Of a stretch of DNA of 64,000 nucleotides, positions 32,156-44,647 are shown piece after piece (position 1 is the stretch's first letter; each line of letters begins with the position of its first letter). The stretch is from Bolinopsis microptera (lineage: Eukaryota; Ctenophora; Tentaculata; Lobata; Bolinopsidae). Both the position numbers and the translations under genes were made by a program. The notes under the pieces are model-generated. The model was not told the DNA's origin. It made no database searches and was given only the letters and a program-made list of their open reading frames with translations. The DNA is taken from assembly GCF_026151205.1 (NCBI RefSeq), contig NC_087082.1, positions 1,314,001-1,378,000 of the forward strand, in the 5' to 3' direction.

Positions 32156-32333
32156 TCCTGGGAAAGTGGCTTCATTATCTTCTGATTATATACCGACTGT
32201 AGCACGAGTAAACTTGAAATATTTTTAAACTGTCATTTTGGTGAACGAATTTATTTTATTGTTGATAGGGATCCGTGATCATTACCATGATTACCAATTT
32301 TGAGAAACTTGAAGAGAAAAGACAGTAGGGGAT

Positions 32334-32430
32334 GGGGCCAATGGCATAAAATGGAGACTTTTTCTATGGAGAAAATGGAAAAACCCTTGAGTAATTCTCC
32401 ATTTATGCCATTGGCCCCCCCCCCCCCCCC
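32334..32430. mobile_element. Foldback/MITE-like element, copy 1, with C-run
   Basis: The inverted ends GGGGCCAATGGCATAAAATG and CATTTATGCCATTGGCCCC frame a core CTTTTTCTATGGAGAAAATG. A run of about 16 C follows at 32416-32430. The same element occurs at 44648 and 47338. Confidence 0.8.
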
Positions 32431-32432
32431 CA

Positions 32433-32478
32433 GTATAAAACTTTGGATACTCTAGTCTAGGCTAGTATATATATATGG
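32433..32478 (-). pseudogene. Relic of helical-repeat gene 3' end
   Basis: The segment with CTCTAGTCTAGGCTAGTATA is nearly identical to the shared 3' ends of the two paralogs at 34595 and 38378 (their last residues YNYTSLD and stop). Only this tail remains here. Confidence 0.6.
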
Positions 32479-32664
32479 GCCATGAGGGCAACCCCATCGA
32501 TGCCCATTTGACCAAAAGTTGAGGAATAATTAGACAAAATTGGCATCATTTTTCAGTCAAAATCGAAAATAAATAGTCATGCTACCATGATCATAATCTA
32601 TTTACATCGCCCTCAGAAATCTTACAGAATTATAAAGATTTTTGTTAAATTAAGTCTTGGTAAT

Positions 32665-33161
32665 TTGAATCGAAGTATGTTAATCCACGTGTTAAACCAT
32701 GTGGAAAGTGTGTCCGCTCAAAATCGTTAATTCATAATAAACTTGTTAGACCCTTATGTTGTCAAAAACTAGGAGCTGAATTCTATTCCAAGGAATCAAC
32801 CAAACCATTATTTAACAGTCATAAACTCCTTACTGTTCATAATCTTTACAAACTTCGTACTATAACTGAACTTTTTAAAATAGTGAAATATAGGGTACCC
32901 ATATCTCTCTACTCTTTACTTAACATGTCTGAACTGAGGGATGACCGTCTAATACCACCAAAGCCAAGCCATAACTTTATTTATAAATCTTCTTGGCTTT
33001 GGAATCAATTCAAGGACTCCAATCCACAGAATAAACCTGACTTTGTGAACACATCCTGCAACTCAATCAAAGCGAGGCTAAACCGATCTCTTCTAGATGC
33101 CCAAAGCAGGTTCGATAATGAGTGGCATAATGACAACTTTAACAGTTTTGGACCATGCTAG
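32665..33161 (+). pseudogene. 5'-truncated LINE, ORF2 C-terminal remnant
   Basis: An open frame without a real start (about 165 residues) is read from 32665 to a stop at 33161. It shows KPCGKCVRSKSL, KLLTVHNLYKLRTITELFK and WLWNQFK with a late NSIKARLNRSLLDAQ stretch. This is the pattern of the C-terminal region of CR1/L2-like ORF2 proteins (short basic helix, then IP..., then WN). The reverse transcriptase is absent, as expected from 5' truncation. The sequence differs from the element at 17-23 kb. Confidence 0.55.
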
Positions 33162-34594
33162 ATTATTGATAAAAACGTGGAATTTATATAAACAAATACT
33201 TAATTACTTAAATATTGCCGTTTCCGTACGGCGCTATACGTAATATATGTTAAAAGCGCGCCGCAGCTACTCACTACTTCAACATTTGCGCGGGTTTCTT
33301 AAGCGCGCACGAACGTTTATTCTTGGCTGTTAATCAGACCCATGACATAACGCTATAGGTGGCAGTGACTGTAATTTTCTTCAACAATTACTGAATTATC
33401 CATCCATAAAGTGATTTACAAAATGACACCTAAACCTCGTGTTTCGGTGTTCACTTAAACGGTACTTGGCGGCTGAACTGTGGTGTCTGACGTTTGCAGC
33501 TAGATCGGACTCTGATATTGTATTAGCAAATTTGTATAGTGTATAATTGTTTAGTGTTTATGATACTCTGCAACCTGGTAGTGCAGCTGACACTAAAACA
33601 AAATGTTGGCCTGGCTTGTGCATAACCAAATAATTAACACGCACTCCGATAAAAGCCGTCTGGAGAAACTCTGCAAAATGTTCATTGTAGTCAACGGGCA
33701 CAAAGAAGCACTACTAGCAATTGTGTCCTTTACCCTCCTACATAATTTGAACATTTTTGTGGCTAACTCATTGAACAACATCTGAATTAAAATGTGTCTA
33801 GTATAAAAAGATTCAGTAAGTTATCGTTTCATGTACGCTGTACACTGTATATAGTTAGTAAATGCAAACCAAACTTTTTCGATCAGCCGCGCGCCGAACC
33901 AGTGTTGCACTAGGTAAAAATTGTGTATATTTTGTTCATTTTTGAGTGTAAATTAATTTATTAATTTATCACAAATTATTTTATTATAATATGACCACTT
34001 ATGTGAAATGGTTATTTCGACATTAAATATTTGAACTAAATATGAATTGATTGTGGGTATAAAATAAAATTTGTTTTACTAAAAAAAAATTTGTTTTACT
34101 AATAAGAGACAACACTTTTTAGATTACAAAATTGCACTAATATAAAAAAAGATAAATATTGCACATTCTGAATAAACTGTTCAGTATTTTATCAATAAAA
34201 AGCAAATTACAGTTATGCATCAAACATATTAAAAAACGCTGCAAATTTTGATATGAAATATAAAAATAATACAATATAAAAAATAAAATAGAAATTATTA
34301 TGAGCGCATCATACTCAGTACTATACCAGCAATCAGCATTCTTTGTACAGAGTATTGTCAAGTATAATAATTCTGTAAAAGATTTCACATTACATGTCAC
34401 ATTACATGCCATCTTTAATCATCATGCACATTGCACAATGTTCTAAAAAATATCACAACTTTTTTTCCCTTTTTTTCTTTTTTCTAAGGACCAAAACATT
34501 CAATCATGCTAGATCAATTAGGAGGTGAGGAATCAATTCTCTTTACAATAATATGTGCTCACAAAACTATTTAAAGTATAAAACTTTAGTTACT
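33162..34594. other. Gap before helical-repeat gene 1
   Basis: No secure gene. A 60-residue plus-strand ORF at 33603-33785 has no recognisable domain. A 17-base duplication with poly-A (AAAATTTGTTTTACTA) lies near 34065-34100. Confidence 0.45.
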
Positions 34595-37201
34595 CTAGTC
34601 TAGGCTAGTATAGTTATATACATTAATAAAATACTTTAAATTATGGTTTGTCACTTTATCGCTGTTCACTTTCAGGAAATCTTCGCATGCTTGAGGTAAA
34701 CCACTAAACATTACTCTGCTCATTTCAGAGCTGACAGCTTCATGAGATAGGTCTTTGACGAAAGAGGTCAGTTCTCTTAAGAAGTCCAAGCTGTTATCTT
34801 GAGAATGGTCGAGGTAGGAGATCAAAGTTTTGATTATAAGAGTTGGCATTCCCGAAAGTGTTTTTTGAGGTTGTGTGTTTTCCCCAAATACGGAAGGGTT
34901 CAATTTGGCAATATGAAAGCAGATGAGTTCCGGGAATTTTTCAGTCATTTTCCACGTTGCTCTAAGAACATCAATGTCTGTGCATTGGCCAGTATTAGAT
35001 AGTTCAACATTTTCCTCAGTTTCCAATGAGTGAGATGAAAATAACATCTTTCTATCTAAAATTCGGAAACTTTTCCAGGCAATCACAATGTTAGGAGACA
35101 CATCTTTGACGAAGAAGACGGGATCAATGTCGTCCAATGCATAAGCAGCAGCTTTTCTCATAATATGGGAGATTTGTGACCTAAGAAGACGTCCTTCAAC
35201 ATTAGTAATAGTATGGTCGATATATTTCTTTTGCTTTTCAGCTAGGTCTGGTAAAAAGACTAGCAACTTTTCCATAAGTACCCTTCTATCCATCAGTTGG
35301 CTCAGACCAATTAGTATACTCAAAAGCTGGGATGTGAAAATTGGTTCTTTAATTAGAGTTAATGCTCTTCCAATCCCACAAACAAAATCGCAATCTTCTA
35401 ACACATGCAATTGTGAGTCTATTTGACCCAAGTCATCGTTTTTGACTAATACTAGCTTTTTCACGATAACAGACAATATTCCTATTATCATGCCAAACTT
35501 TGTTAAATCAGTGTTAATTTCCGTTTGTGAAGTCAAGTCTATGCACAGTTTCGTTTGTGAGATCAAGTTTATGCACAATGGTATACCAGGCATCATTTCA
35601 TCAATATTTCTTAGGGTGACACGATGTTCCGAGCTCTCTTCTGTACCAAAGTACTGACATATCAGTCTCCAACCAAGTAACTTTATGTGTTCGTCAACAC
35701 TGTGATTGTGCAATATCTTGACATTCTGAACCAACAAAGCAATGTGACCTGGAGCTCTGAGATCATTTAATACCAAGTTGTCTTCGTGAAACGCTATACT
35801 ATCACCAAACATAATTGCTATTAGGCGAGTTCCTTTTGCAAGAAAATCAACCGAATGCTTCTGAAAATCTAATAGGGCAGGCAAGCATTTGTTTATTGAA
35901 CAAAAATCTTTGTAAACAATAGAAAATTTAAGAATATCATACATTATAATCAGTGTATCGAGTAAGCGGTTCAACCTTTCATAACGCATTTCTGTATAGC
36001 TCAATTCCACAACCAAGTACAAAATCAGTCTTTTAAACAGTTTTTCTTTCATATAGAACTCGCGATCTTCTCTATCACCATCTTGCAGATAAATAGAAAT
36101 ATTTTTCACTACATTTTCGAATGCCCAGTTATCCTTTGAAACTTGAGAGAGATTTTTTACTGCAACTTCAGTCAAAATCCGGAATTCAGTGTTAAGCCCA
36201 TGCATCTGTTCTTTGGTCTCAGTGTATTGAAGTATTATACGAAAAGTCTGTATCATGTCATTCAGGTATGCTTTCACAAAAGTATTGTCATTACTCATCT
36301 CACCGAATAACTTGAATAACTTATTTATTGTTCCGTCTTTTATATGGGACCTCACCATGGGCATACAGTACATCGAATGCCTTCCCTAGTATTGGAATAT
36401 GTCAAATACTTTCTTACAGAACCGGCGTTCGTAATCGCTATCCATGTTCTCTGCGGTTTTAAGAAGCAGTGGAAGCTCAGCAAAAATGTCTCCTTTCCAT
36501 TTTGTGCTCCATTCGAAAAACCTTGTATTCTTGAAATCTGTATTTATGAATTGAGTCAATAAAGTAACTGCCCAATATATATCACTTGTATCAACAATCA
36601 TAGGAAGGAGTTGCAGGATAGTTTTGATTGCACCATTTTCCATCATACAACCAGTAAACATAGGATTAGGATCATTGTCAGTCTTAACATCGTCAATGTA
36701 TCCATTCCACCCAATGTAAAACAGCTTGTTCAATATCACAGATGTAACAGACTCTGTAAGACGTAACTGTTTCAGTAGTTTACAAAGTGTGGCAATCGTT
36801 GTTTGGTCACCGTTCAGCACCGTGATAAACTCTGAAATAGATGACAAGGTAAACACTCACCAAATCTAATTAGAAATAAAGTGAGGGTAGTGTAACTGCT
36901 AGCTATGAATTATCACAAGAAAGTCCGATTTTGCTAGTAATAATCTTAACCGGTCATCTATAATAGAGAATAGGTATCATTTGGATCGTAGATGAAAAAG
37001 GCCCATTACTTCATTTCAAATTCAGACTTACCATTGCGAGTGCCGGCTGTGTGCGAATCACAATATTTATTAATTTCGCTGAGTCCTTCAACTTTGATGC
37101 TGATGTCGTTAGAGTGATTGAGCTGATGAATAGCTTTGTGAATACCTTCCATATTGTGTACATTATTTCCTGAAACAAGAGATTCCAAAAAGTCATACAC
37201 T
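34595..37201 (-). CDS. Large helical-repeat-like protein, paralog 1, interrupted by one in-frame stop
   Basis: Two exons seen on the minus strand, 37201-37032 and 36831-34595 (GTAAGT donor, TTTCAG acceptor, phase 1); an upstream exon is likely. The product is about 800 residues, soluble and almost wholly helical by composition. It has Leu-rich helices of armadillo/HEAT style (MMENGAIKTILQLLPMI, then IPLCINLIS). I do not recognise the family. A TAG at 36388-36386 interrupts the frame where paralog 2 is open. The same frame continues straight after it, so a single nonsense change separates the two ORFs. The C-terminus ends YNYTSLD. It is about 50-55% like paralog 2 by eye, with a shared 3' UTR. 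It could be a fresh pseudogene, a polymorphism or an assembly error. Confidence 0.65.
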
Positions 37202-38377
37202 CTGCAAACATAAAGCTAATCTATAATTTTTTTAATCTGACTTATTAGTGCTGTTAACAAGTAGCACCCAAATTAGTCACAACAAAGTTATGCTGCATTG
37301 ATAAAATTAAGAGATTGACAATGGACATGGTTATTGTAAAATCGTGTTTAGATTTTTAAATATTATATAAATCATGAGTCATTAAAATTTAAAAGGATCA
37401 TACAAAAATTAGGTAAATGATAATGGAATAATTGAATCGAAATATTATAACAAGACAACACTTTTTGACTTTTAAGATCACAAAATTGCACTATAATATT
37501 TTTTTGTAAAATTGAAAAAAGATAAATATTATAATATTGCACACTCTAATTAAACGGTTCAGTCTTTTATCAATAAAAGGAAAATTAGAGTTATGCCATA
37601 AACATATTAAAAACGCTGCATTACAAAATGCTCATTGATCGAAATTTTAATATCGTCACCTACAATTTAAAAAGGCCGTCGAAAAAGCACGTTTTGAGAT
37701 AATCGATTAAAACATATTGTTTTTTTTGCAAATCCAGAGTCTGGACCTAGCCGAGGTGCTTAACAGCAAAAAAAATTAATATTCTCTCGGATTTAATTTT
37801 TAAATCAAAGAGAATATTATGAAGATTGAAAAGTCCAATGTCAAGTTAGGCCCATTTAATTTGTTAATATTTCCTATACAAAATTTTAATAAAAAGTCCG
37901 AAGAATATTTTCATCAAAAAATTTTCATATTTTGGGACAATGTAGATTGTAGGTATGGTACCCCAGATTACGTAGCCGTGTTGCAATTTAAAAGAGCCTA
38001 AGTCGACTTAGGCCCGTTTGATTTGTAGGTGACGATATGAAAATAACAATTAGAAAATAACGATCATATCTTTGTTCTGTAAAAAATAAAATAGACATTA
38101 TTATGAGCACATTATACTCAATTACATCATTCTTTGTACAGAGTAGAGTCAAGTATAATTATTCTGTAAAAGATGCCACATGCCATCATCAATACTCATG
38201 CACAATGTTCTAAAACATATCACTGCTTTTTTTTCCTTTTTTTCTTTTTCTAAGGACCATGACACCTATCAAGTGTCAAAACATTCAACCATGCTATCTA
38301 CTAATTAGGAGGTGAGGAATTTATTCTCTTTGCAATAATATGTGCTAAAAAACTATAAGTATAAAACTTTAGTTACT
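37202..38377. other. Gap between the two helical-repeat paralogs
   Basis: Repeats part of the 3' flank of paralog 1 (for example CTTTTATCAATAAAAG near 37563 and TTTTTTTCCTTTTTTTCT near 38229), so the duplication unit includes flanking DNA. An imperfect inverted repeat around 37640-38035 begins and ends in TATCGTCACCTACAA / GTAGGTGACGATA, which suggests a MITE of about 380 bases. Confidence 0.5.
37646..38039. mobile_element. Inverted-repeat element (MITE-like)
   Basis: The left end TAATATCGTCACCTACAA... is mirrored by ...TTGTAGGTGACGATATGA at 38024-38041. Within the ends, AATTTAAAAAGGCC pairs loosely with GGCCCGTTTGATTTG. An internal hairpin (AATATTCTCTCGGATTTAA against TTTAAATCAAAGAGAATATT) lies at 37780-37817. 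No transposase is seen. Confidence 0.55.
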
Positions 38378-41300
38378 CTAGTCTAGGCTAGTATAGTTAT
38401 ATACATTAATAAAATACTTTAAATTAGGACTTGTCACTTTATCGCTGTCCACTTTCAGAAAACGTTCACATGCTCGAGGTAAACCACTAAACATTACTCT
38501 GTTCATTTCAGAACTGACAGCTTCATGTGATAAGTCTTTGATGAAAGAGGACAACTCTCTAAGGAAGTTCAAGCTGCAATCTTGAGAATGATCAAGGTAG
38601 GAGATAATAATTTCGATTATCAGTGCTGACATAGTCGAACATGTTTCTTGAAGGCCTGGATTTTCCCCAAACAAAGAAGTATTAAATTTGGCGAGATGAG
38701 AGCATATGAGTTCCGGGTATTTGTCAACCATTGTCCATGTTGCCCTCAGAACATCTATAAACGTTTCCATGTGAATCTCAAAATTTTCCTCAGTTTTCAA
38801 TAGATCTGACGAAAAGAACTTTTTTTTACCTGAAATTCTTAAAAACTTCCACATACCAGTAACCTTCCAAACCAAAGTTTCAGAAAAAAAAGTTGGATTA
38901 ATATCATCTAAAACATAGGCAGCAGCCTTCCTTAAGAGAGATGCAATTAGTGTTCCTAGGTGCTGTCCAGCATCAGTGTATTCACAAATGCGCTGCTGCT
39001 TTTTAGCCAGGGCCGGTAAAAAGTCGAGTAATTTCTCCATAAGATCCCTGCTATCCATCAAATCATCCATACCAAATATCGTATGAACAAGCTGATGTGT
39101 TGCCTCTGCATCTGTGTCCTCGATGAGAATTAGGGCTTTTCCGATCCCAGGAATAAAGTTGCATTCTTCAAAAGCATGCAAAACTGAGTCGATTCGACTG
39201 CATCCCTTATCTTTGATATGCACTAAATTGCTCACAACAATCAATAACAGTCTTCTTGTGTTGTACTGTAATTCGTCATCAAATTCTTTCTGTAAAATCA
39301 ATTCCATGCACAGGGGTATACCAGGTAAGATTTGGCTGATGTCTTCCAAAGAAATACGGTGTTGTGAATCAGGTTCTGGAGAGAAGCAAGCCGAAATCAT
39401 TCCCCAAACAAGCCATCTTTCGGTGTAATCACCATGAAATATCTTAGCATTTTGGATTAATAGAACAATAAACCCTGAGGCTCTGAGTTGACTGAAGTCC
39501 TCTTCTTTGAAAAATCCACTGTCATGAATGAGACACCAAGTTAGCAATAATGATTTTTTCAGAAAATCAACAGAATGTTTCTGAGAATCTATTAATAATG
39601 GAAAGTATCGTTTCAAACAACGAAAATCTTCGTAAATAATGGAATCTTTAAGATTGTGGTCATGGTACATTATACCCAGCATCTGAACTAAACCAGTCAT
39701 TCTTTCATAATGCATCTTTTTTGAGCGCAGTTCAACAGCCAAATGTGATGTTAATTGTTTAAATAGTTTTTCTCTCACAAATAATTCACGATCTTTTTCA
39801 TCATATTCAGTCATGTTCAACAGTGTTATTTGAAATGCAATGTCATCTTTTGCAATTGTGGTTAAATGTTTGATTGCCAATTCATTCAAAACCCGTCGTT
39901 CAGCATCAAGTCCATGATTAGGTTTTTCGTGGACAGTATTCTGATCACACTGACTTATCAAATTAAAAATGATAACCACTCTGATTATGATAAATTCCAC
40001 AAACTCACCATCATAGTTCATTAGATCACTGATTAGCATGAAGAACTTGCAAACTGTTCCATCCTTTATTTGGGACCTCACCATGGACTTACAGTAATTA
40101 ATGTCGTCGAAGCTCAAACATGATGCGAATATGAAATAGACTGACCTATAAAGTCGTTCGTTCTTGCACATTTCCAACCTTTCTACAGTTTTTAAAATAG
40201 CCGGAAAATTGGAAAAAATGTCACCTTTCCATTTGATGCTTCGTTCGAAGAACCTTGTATCCTTGAAATCTGCTAAAATGAACAAATTCAATATAGAAAC
40301 AGCAACGTGTATAATACTACCATCATTATCGCGATAAAGTGTAGGAAGATGCAGTAGGATTGCCCCAATTGCACCGTTTTCCATCATGCAACCCATTAAC
40401 ATCGAATTTTTATCCTTGTTGCAAATGGAGAACAAAATGTCCCATGCCATCACTGGTATAAATGTTGCTTTATTATTGGAAACCACATAATGCTCTTCCT
40501 TTCTCAGTTTCAAAAGGTCACATATTGAAATGATCGTAGATTGGTCCTTGCAGAGCACTTTAAAAAACTCTGAAATAAACATTATCAGGTATTATAACTT
40601 TATAATCAGAATGATTGATACGTCATGATACTGTATCTATCTATTCCATAATTCGAAACTTTATGTTTGTTTGTTTGACCGCCCACGTGCAAATTGAATG
40701 AGAAATTCAATGCCATATTTAATGGCTTAAAGGTCACGTCATATATTGCCATTACTACCAGAGCAGAAATATAACTATAGAAGATTTAGAAAATAGAGGA
40801 AATAGTTGCTTGCAGTTGAGCAGTTGCCAGTAGCAAAAAAATGAAGCTATTTAATACACAAACACTATTTACAAGGATATTAGGGCCCGACCATACTATG
40901 ACTGCAGTTGTCATCATGACTGTTGTCACCATAACTGTTGTCATAGTATGGTCAGAGATAATGCCAACAGGCACGACAGTCATGACCAGAAGCACGTAGT
41001 GTGTTTAGAGGGTGTGCCAAGATACGTGACAACTCCTGAGGCACTTCAGGCACGTCTTTCAAAAAGCTAAGCCTATAACTGTTGTGGATAACGTGACGTC
41101 ATGATTACCTTGGTCGACATGTTGCGTGAAATGGACATTGGCAGTGCAAAGTGCAAAGGTGCAAAGATAGTACAGACAGATCCGTCTGAAAAAATCGATC
41201 TACCGACACAAGAAGCCCCCAAAAGGATTTAAGACGTTTTTAGGTTCCATTCGGCTGACCAACTTTTCCTAAATTTTCCACCTGTCTTAAGGCCACTTTT

Positions 41301-43648
41301 TACCACCTTCTTGTTTGTCAAATATCTTCAAATAATCACACTTCACAAATCATAAACTATTTTAATATTTATGCCAAATGGTACATAGCAAAAGATTTCA
41401 TGCAGGGGAAATACCGATCTGGCAGGGGTATATCAAATTACTTAAGCTTTCACTAACAGGAGACAAAATAGGTCACAAAAGTTCTAGTATTGTGTCGATC
41501 TTGGCCGATTAGGGCTAAATGTCTACTCCATTGATATTGCTGTCTAATGATATTTAATTATTAATGGTTATTGTTAGTATCTTGTAGTACTACTAGCTGT
41601 TTTGTAGTACATGCCCTGCTTCCTTTCCTTCCTAAATTACCTTTTAACCTCCTTTACTACGCCCTTTTCACTTCACCTCACTCAATTCACCTCATATTTT
41701 ATTACTACAGTATCTGCCAAAACCAACATGGCCCATGTAGGAAGGGGCCTTGACGTTGTTTCCCACTTGGCCCTGCATCCCAGGCTGACGGTCGGCCTCC
41801 ACTCTCTAAAAAATTACCTTTAGTGAAGGCCGATGGTCAACAAATAGCGATGTTAGAGCTTGGTGTGACCAAATCCTGACCTCCTTTTACACCATTGGAG
41901 TCGACTCTCGCAAATGCGAGAGGAAAGATCCCGGGAGGGCACCATTGGTTTTGGTAGGTTGCATATTTAAAAAAATATATATATTCAGCTGTGAACATCG
42001 TAGAAGGTTACGAATTAATCGAGGTTGTTTATCGACGAGAAAAACATTTGTCATGACTGTAACAGTCATGATGACAACAGTCATGATGACAACAGTCATG
42101 ATGACAACAGTCGTGATGACAACAGTCGTGATGACAACAGTCGTGATGACAACAGTCGTGATGACAACAGTCGTGATGACAACAGTCGTGATGACAACAG
42201 TCATGATGACAACAGTCATGATGACAACAGTCATGATGACAACAGTCATGATGACAACAGTCATGATGACAACAGTCATGATGACAACAGTCATGATGAC
42301 AACAGTCATGATGACAACAGTCATGATGACAACAGTCATGATGACAACAGTCATGATGACAACAGTCATGATGACAACAGTCATGATGACAACAGTCATG
42401 ATGACAACAGTCATGATGACAACAGTCATGATGACAACAGTCATGATGACAACAGTCATTAGAATTAGAATTAGAATTATAATCAAATTTACACAGCAAT
42501 ACAATAAGAATAAAAAATAATTTAAGAAGCTTCAATCTGCTGTGCAGGACATTCAAGTCAGTCGAAAACTGTTAGTAGAATACCCTCCTAGGGACATAAA
42601 GATATAGTAATAAATTAATGAGTGATAAAATAAGATATGATTTAACAGTGAACTGTGGGCATGAAGGTAACAATTTATGTTGAAAATTACATAGATGCCC
42701 ACTTAGGAATTTCGTTAACTTAATATTATTTACAGTTATACACATTACACATAGAAGTATAGAACAATAATAAAATGGCAATGATAACAAGTGGGAACGA
42801 ATAAGGAGATGTTTAAAGTTCTATACTTCTGAAAATAAGTTTAAATAGGATTAAAAGATTAAGTTTAACTTATTTGATTTGATAAGGTCATATAATGCAG
42901 GGGGCCTTTCCACCCGACAATGACAACAGTCATGATGACAACAGTCATGATGACAACAGTCATGATGACAACAGTCATGATGACAACAGTCATAGTACGG
43001 TCGTGCCCTTATCCTAGCTGTTAATAAAATACATACAGGATGTCCCAAAAAGGCAACCAAGTGATCAGTGTTAATAACTCACGAACGGTTTGAGAACACC
43101 ATTTATTATTTACAGGGCTATATGGTATGACCTCTGAAGTCCCAGAAAAAAGTTTTAAAACCTTTAAAAGTTCATTCGAGTAGGGTGTGGTAGCCTCGAT
43201 CATTTTGTATGCTATTGCATTGTTATTACTCTCAAAGTGAAGATCATGACGTGCCTATCTGGCAGAAAAAGTAATGGGCCAACTGAACAGGTTTTTGGCG
43301 GAGTTTTTCCCTGAAAGTTTAACACAGATTCTGAAGCACATTGACTTAAGAAGTTTCAAGCCGTAAATATTATTATTATTAAACAAAAGTAATTTGGTTT
43401 CCTTTTTTGGGACACCCTGTATTATGAAATGAATCCAGAAATTATTAACAATTTTTTACCTTTTTGAGTAGCCAAAAGTTGACCAGAGTTCTTGGCCAAA
43501 GAAAAACAATGACAAATACTCTCTAAAGCTGCAACCTTGTTGGTTGTTTCGCTTGATTCGTTGAGCAGCTGAATAGCATTATAGAGACCTTCCATTAATT
43601 GTTTAATATCTTCAAAAATTGCGTCCAGAAGTTCTCCCGAGCTGATCC
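38378..43648 (-). CDS. Large helical-repeat-like protein, paralog 2
   Basis: Minus-strand exons 43648-43460 and 40569-38378 (GTAAAA donor, TTTCAG acceptor, phase 1). The exon 2 frame is fully open (about 730 residues). Exon 1 (GELLDAIFEDIKQLMEGL and onward) aligns with exon 1 of paralog 1 (LEGIHKAI region), which is why I join it across the 2.9-kb intron. Its 5' boundary is uncertain and an earlier exon is likely. The protein has repeated Leu-rich helices, no signal peptide and no catalytic motif that I know. Shared landmarks with paralog 1 are GCMMENGAI, KDTRFFE, KWKGDIF, MVRSQIKDGT, HSVDFL, LPGIPLC and YLDHSQD. It is likely a scaffold or armadillo-like protein of unknown role. Confidence 0.65.
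40883..40955. mobile_element. Short palindromic element with 15-bp core, copy 1
   Basis: The ends GGGCCCGACCATACTATGAC and GTCATAGTATGGTC are inverted repeats. The core carries one or two GTTGTCATCATGACT units. Confidence 0.7.
42045..42461. repeat. 15-bp minisatellite TCATGATGACAACAG, about 27 units
   Basis: Almost perfect tandem units. A block of six consecutive units (about 42110-42200) carries CGTGATGAC in place of CATGATGAC. The long ORFs on both strands are repeat shadows. Confidence 0.95.
42918..43013. mobile_element. Element with 15-bp core, copy 3
   Basis: About five TCATGATGACAACAG units end in CATAGTACGGTCGTGCCC, the inverse of the left end of the 40883 copy. Confidence 0.7.
43036..43419. 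mobile_element. Tc1/mariner-type MITE
   Basis: Terminal inverted repeats CAGGATGTCCCAAAAAGG and its complement ending ...GGGACACCCTG are flanked on both sides by TA (43034-43035, 43420-43421), the target duplication of the Tc1/mariner group. It is 384 bases with no transposase ORF. Confidence 0.75.
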
Positions 43649-44647
43649 CTAAAATTTGGGTCCTTCTTTCACGAAACTCATTTTACTTTTAGCTAACCTG
43701 TGAGCTTATCATCAAACATTTTTTTGGTAATTCATTCAGAGATTAATATCAATTATTATAATAATTACGGTATAATATGAGAATTCGATATATATATATT
43801 ATATAATTATGATAATAATTATAATATATAATATGAAATTCTCACATTTCCTGAATAAATGGCAAACATTTGTTGGAATAGCCATGATTCCATCTTAAAC
43901 AATAATCTCAGAATGTGTGTTTTCTGTCTGTGTGTTTTCTGTGTGTTTTCTGTGTGTGTGTGTAATTTCCGAGCGGCTTAATCAAGAAAACGGTAAGAGT
44001 TACGGGGCTGATTTTTTCGGTAAAGTGTCGACAAAACTATGAGGAAGTCAAATGGTAAAGGGTTTTTAAGTCGGTCGGTGGTAAGTGGTTTAATTGATGG
44101 TTTTGTACCACAAATGTTACATAAAATGGCTTGAGCAGCTTAATCAAGTTACGGGGCTCGCTCGCTCTCTCCCATTACTGCATTTAAATATTATGTAGCG
44201 TTGGTACATATATCATAATTACGTGCTGTCATGGATACTTTAAACTTATTAGGGGAGGGAGCGCTTATAACGGTCTGTTTGAACTGTAGAGAGAGTTCAT
44301 ACTTTCATACGACAATGTAATGCATGTTTTCAGATAATATGTGGGTGTGGTGCGGAGTTAATAAGGGTTAATTTCTATTGATTAGTGTTTAAGATACTAT
44401 TGTTTAAGATACTATTAGATACGTGATGGCACTCCGAATAGAATTGCTCACCTAATGCGGGTTTTGACTACAGTGGGTAAATACTCCTACCCTTTTTAAC
44501 TGCGGCAGTGAAATCCCGGCGTTACACTAGTTATGATAATAATAGGATGTCTAGGGTAGTGAAATTACTTTTGCCTTAGATACAATTTCCGAGCTGGTCA
44601 CTACCTAGAATTAAAGAACAGTATAATAATGGGGGGGGGGGGGGGGG

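Larger units (their letters stand above)
40570..43459. other. Intron of paralog 2, repeat-rich
   Basis: Carries the 15-bp TCATGATGACAACAG elements (40883, 42045, 42918) and a mariner-type MITE (43036-43419). The plus-strand ORFs at 41571-41823 have no recognisable domain. Confidence 0.6.

Noticed and set aside
4973-36388. Reassigned UAG codon, suggested by TAG in the SLC17 repeat and in helical-repeat paralog 1
   Set aside because: RPE and the SUMO-motif gene both end normally in TAG, so UAG works as a stop.
41571-41823. Small plus-strand gene
   Set aside because: No domain, no promoter or poly-A context, two overlapping frames of equal quality.
41887-42556. ORFs of repeated VVIMT, DDNSH and CCHHD
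   Set aside because: They are shadows of the TCATGATGACAACAG minisatellite with no flanking domain.
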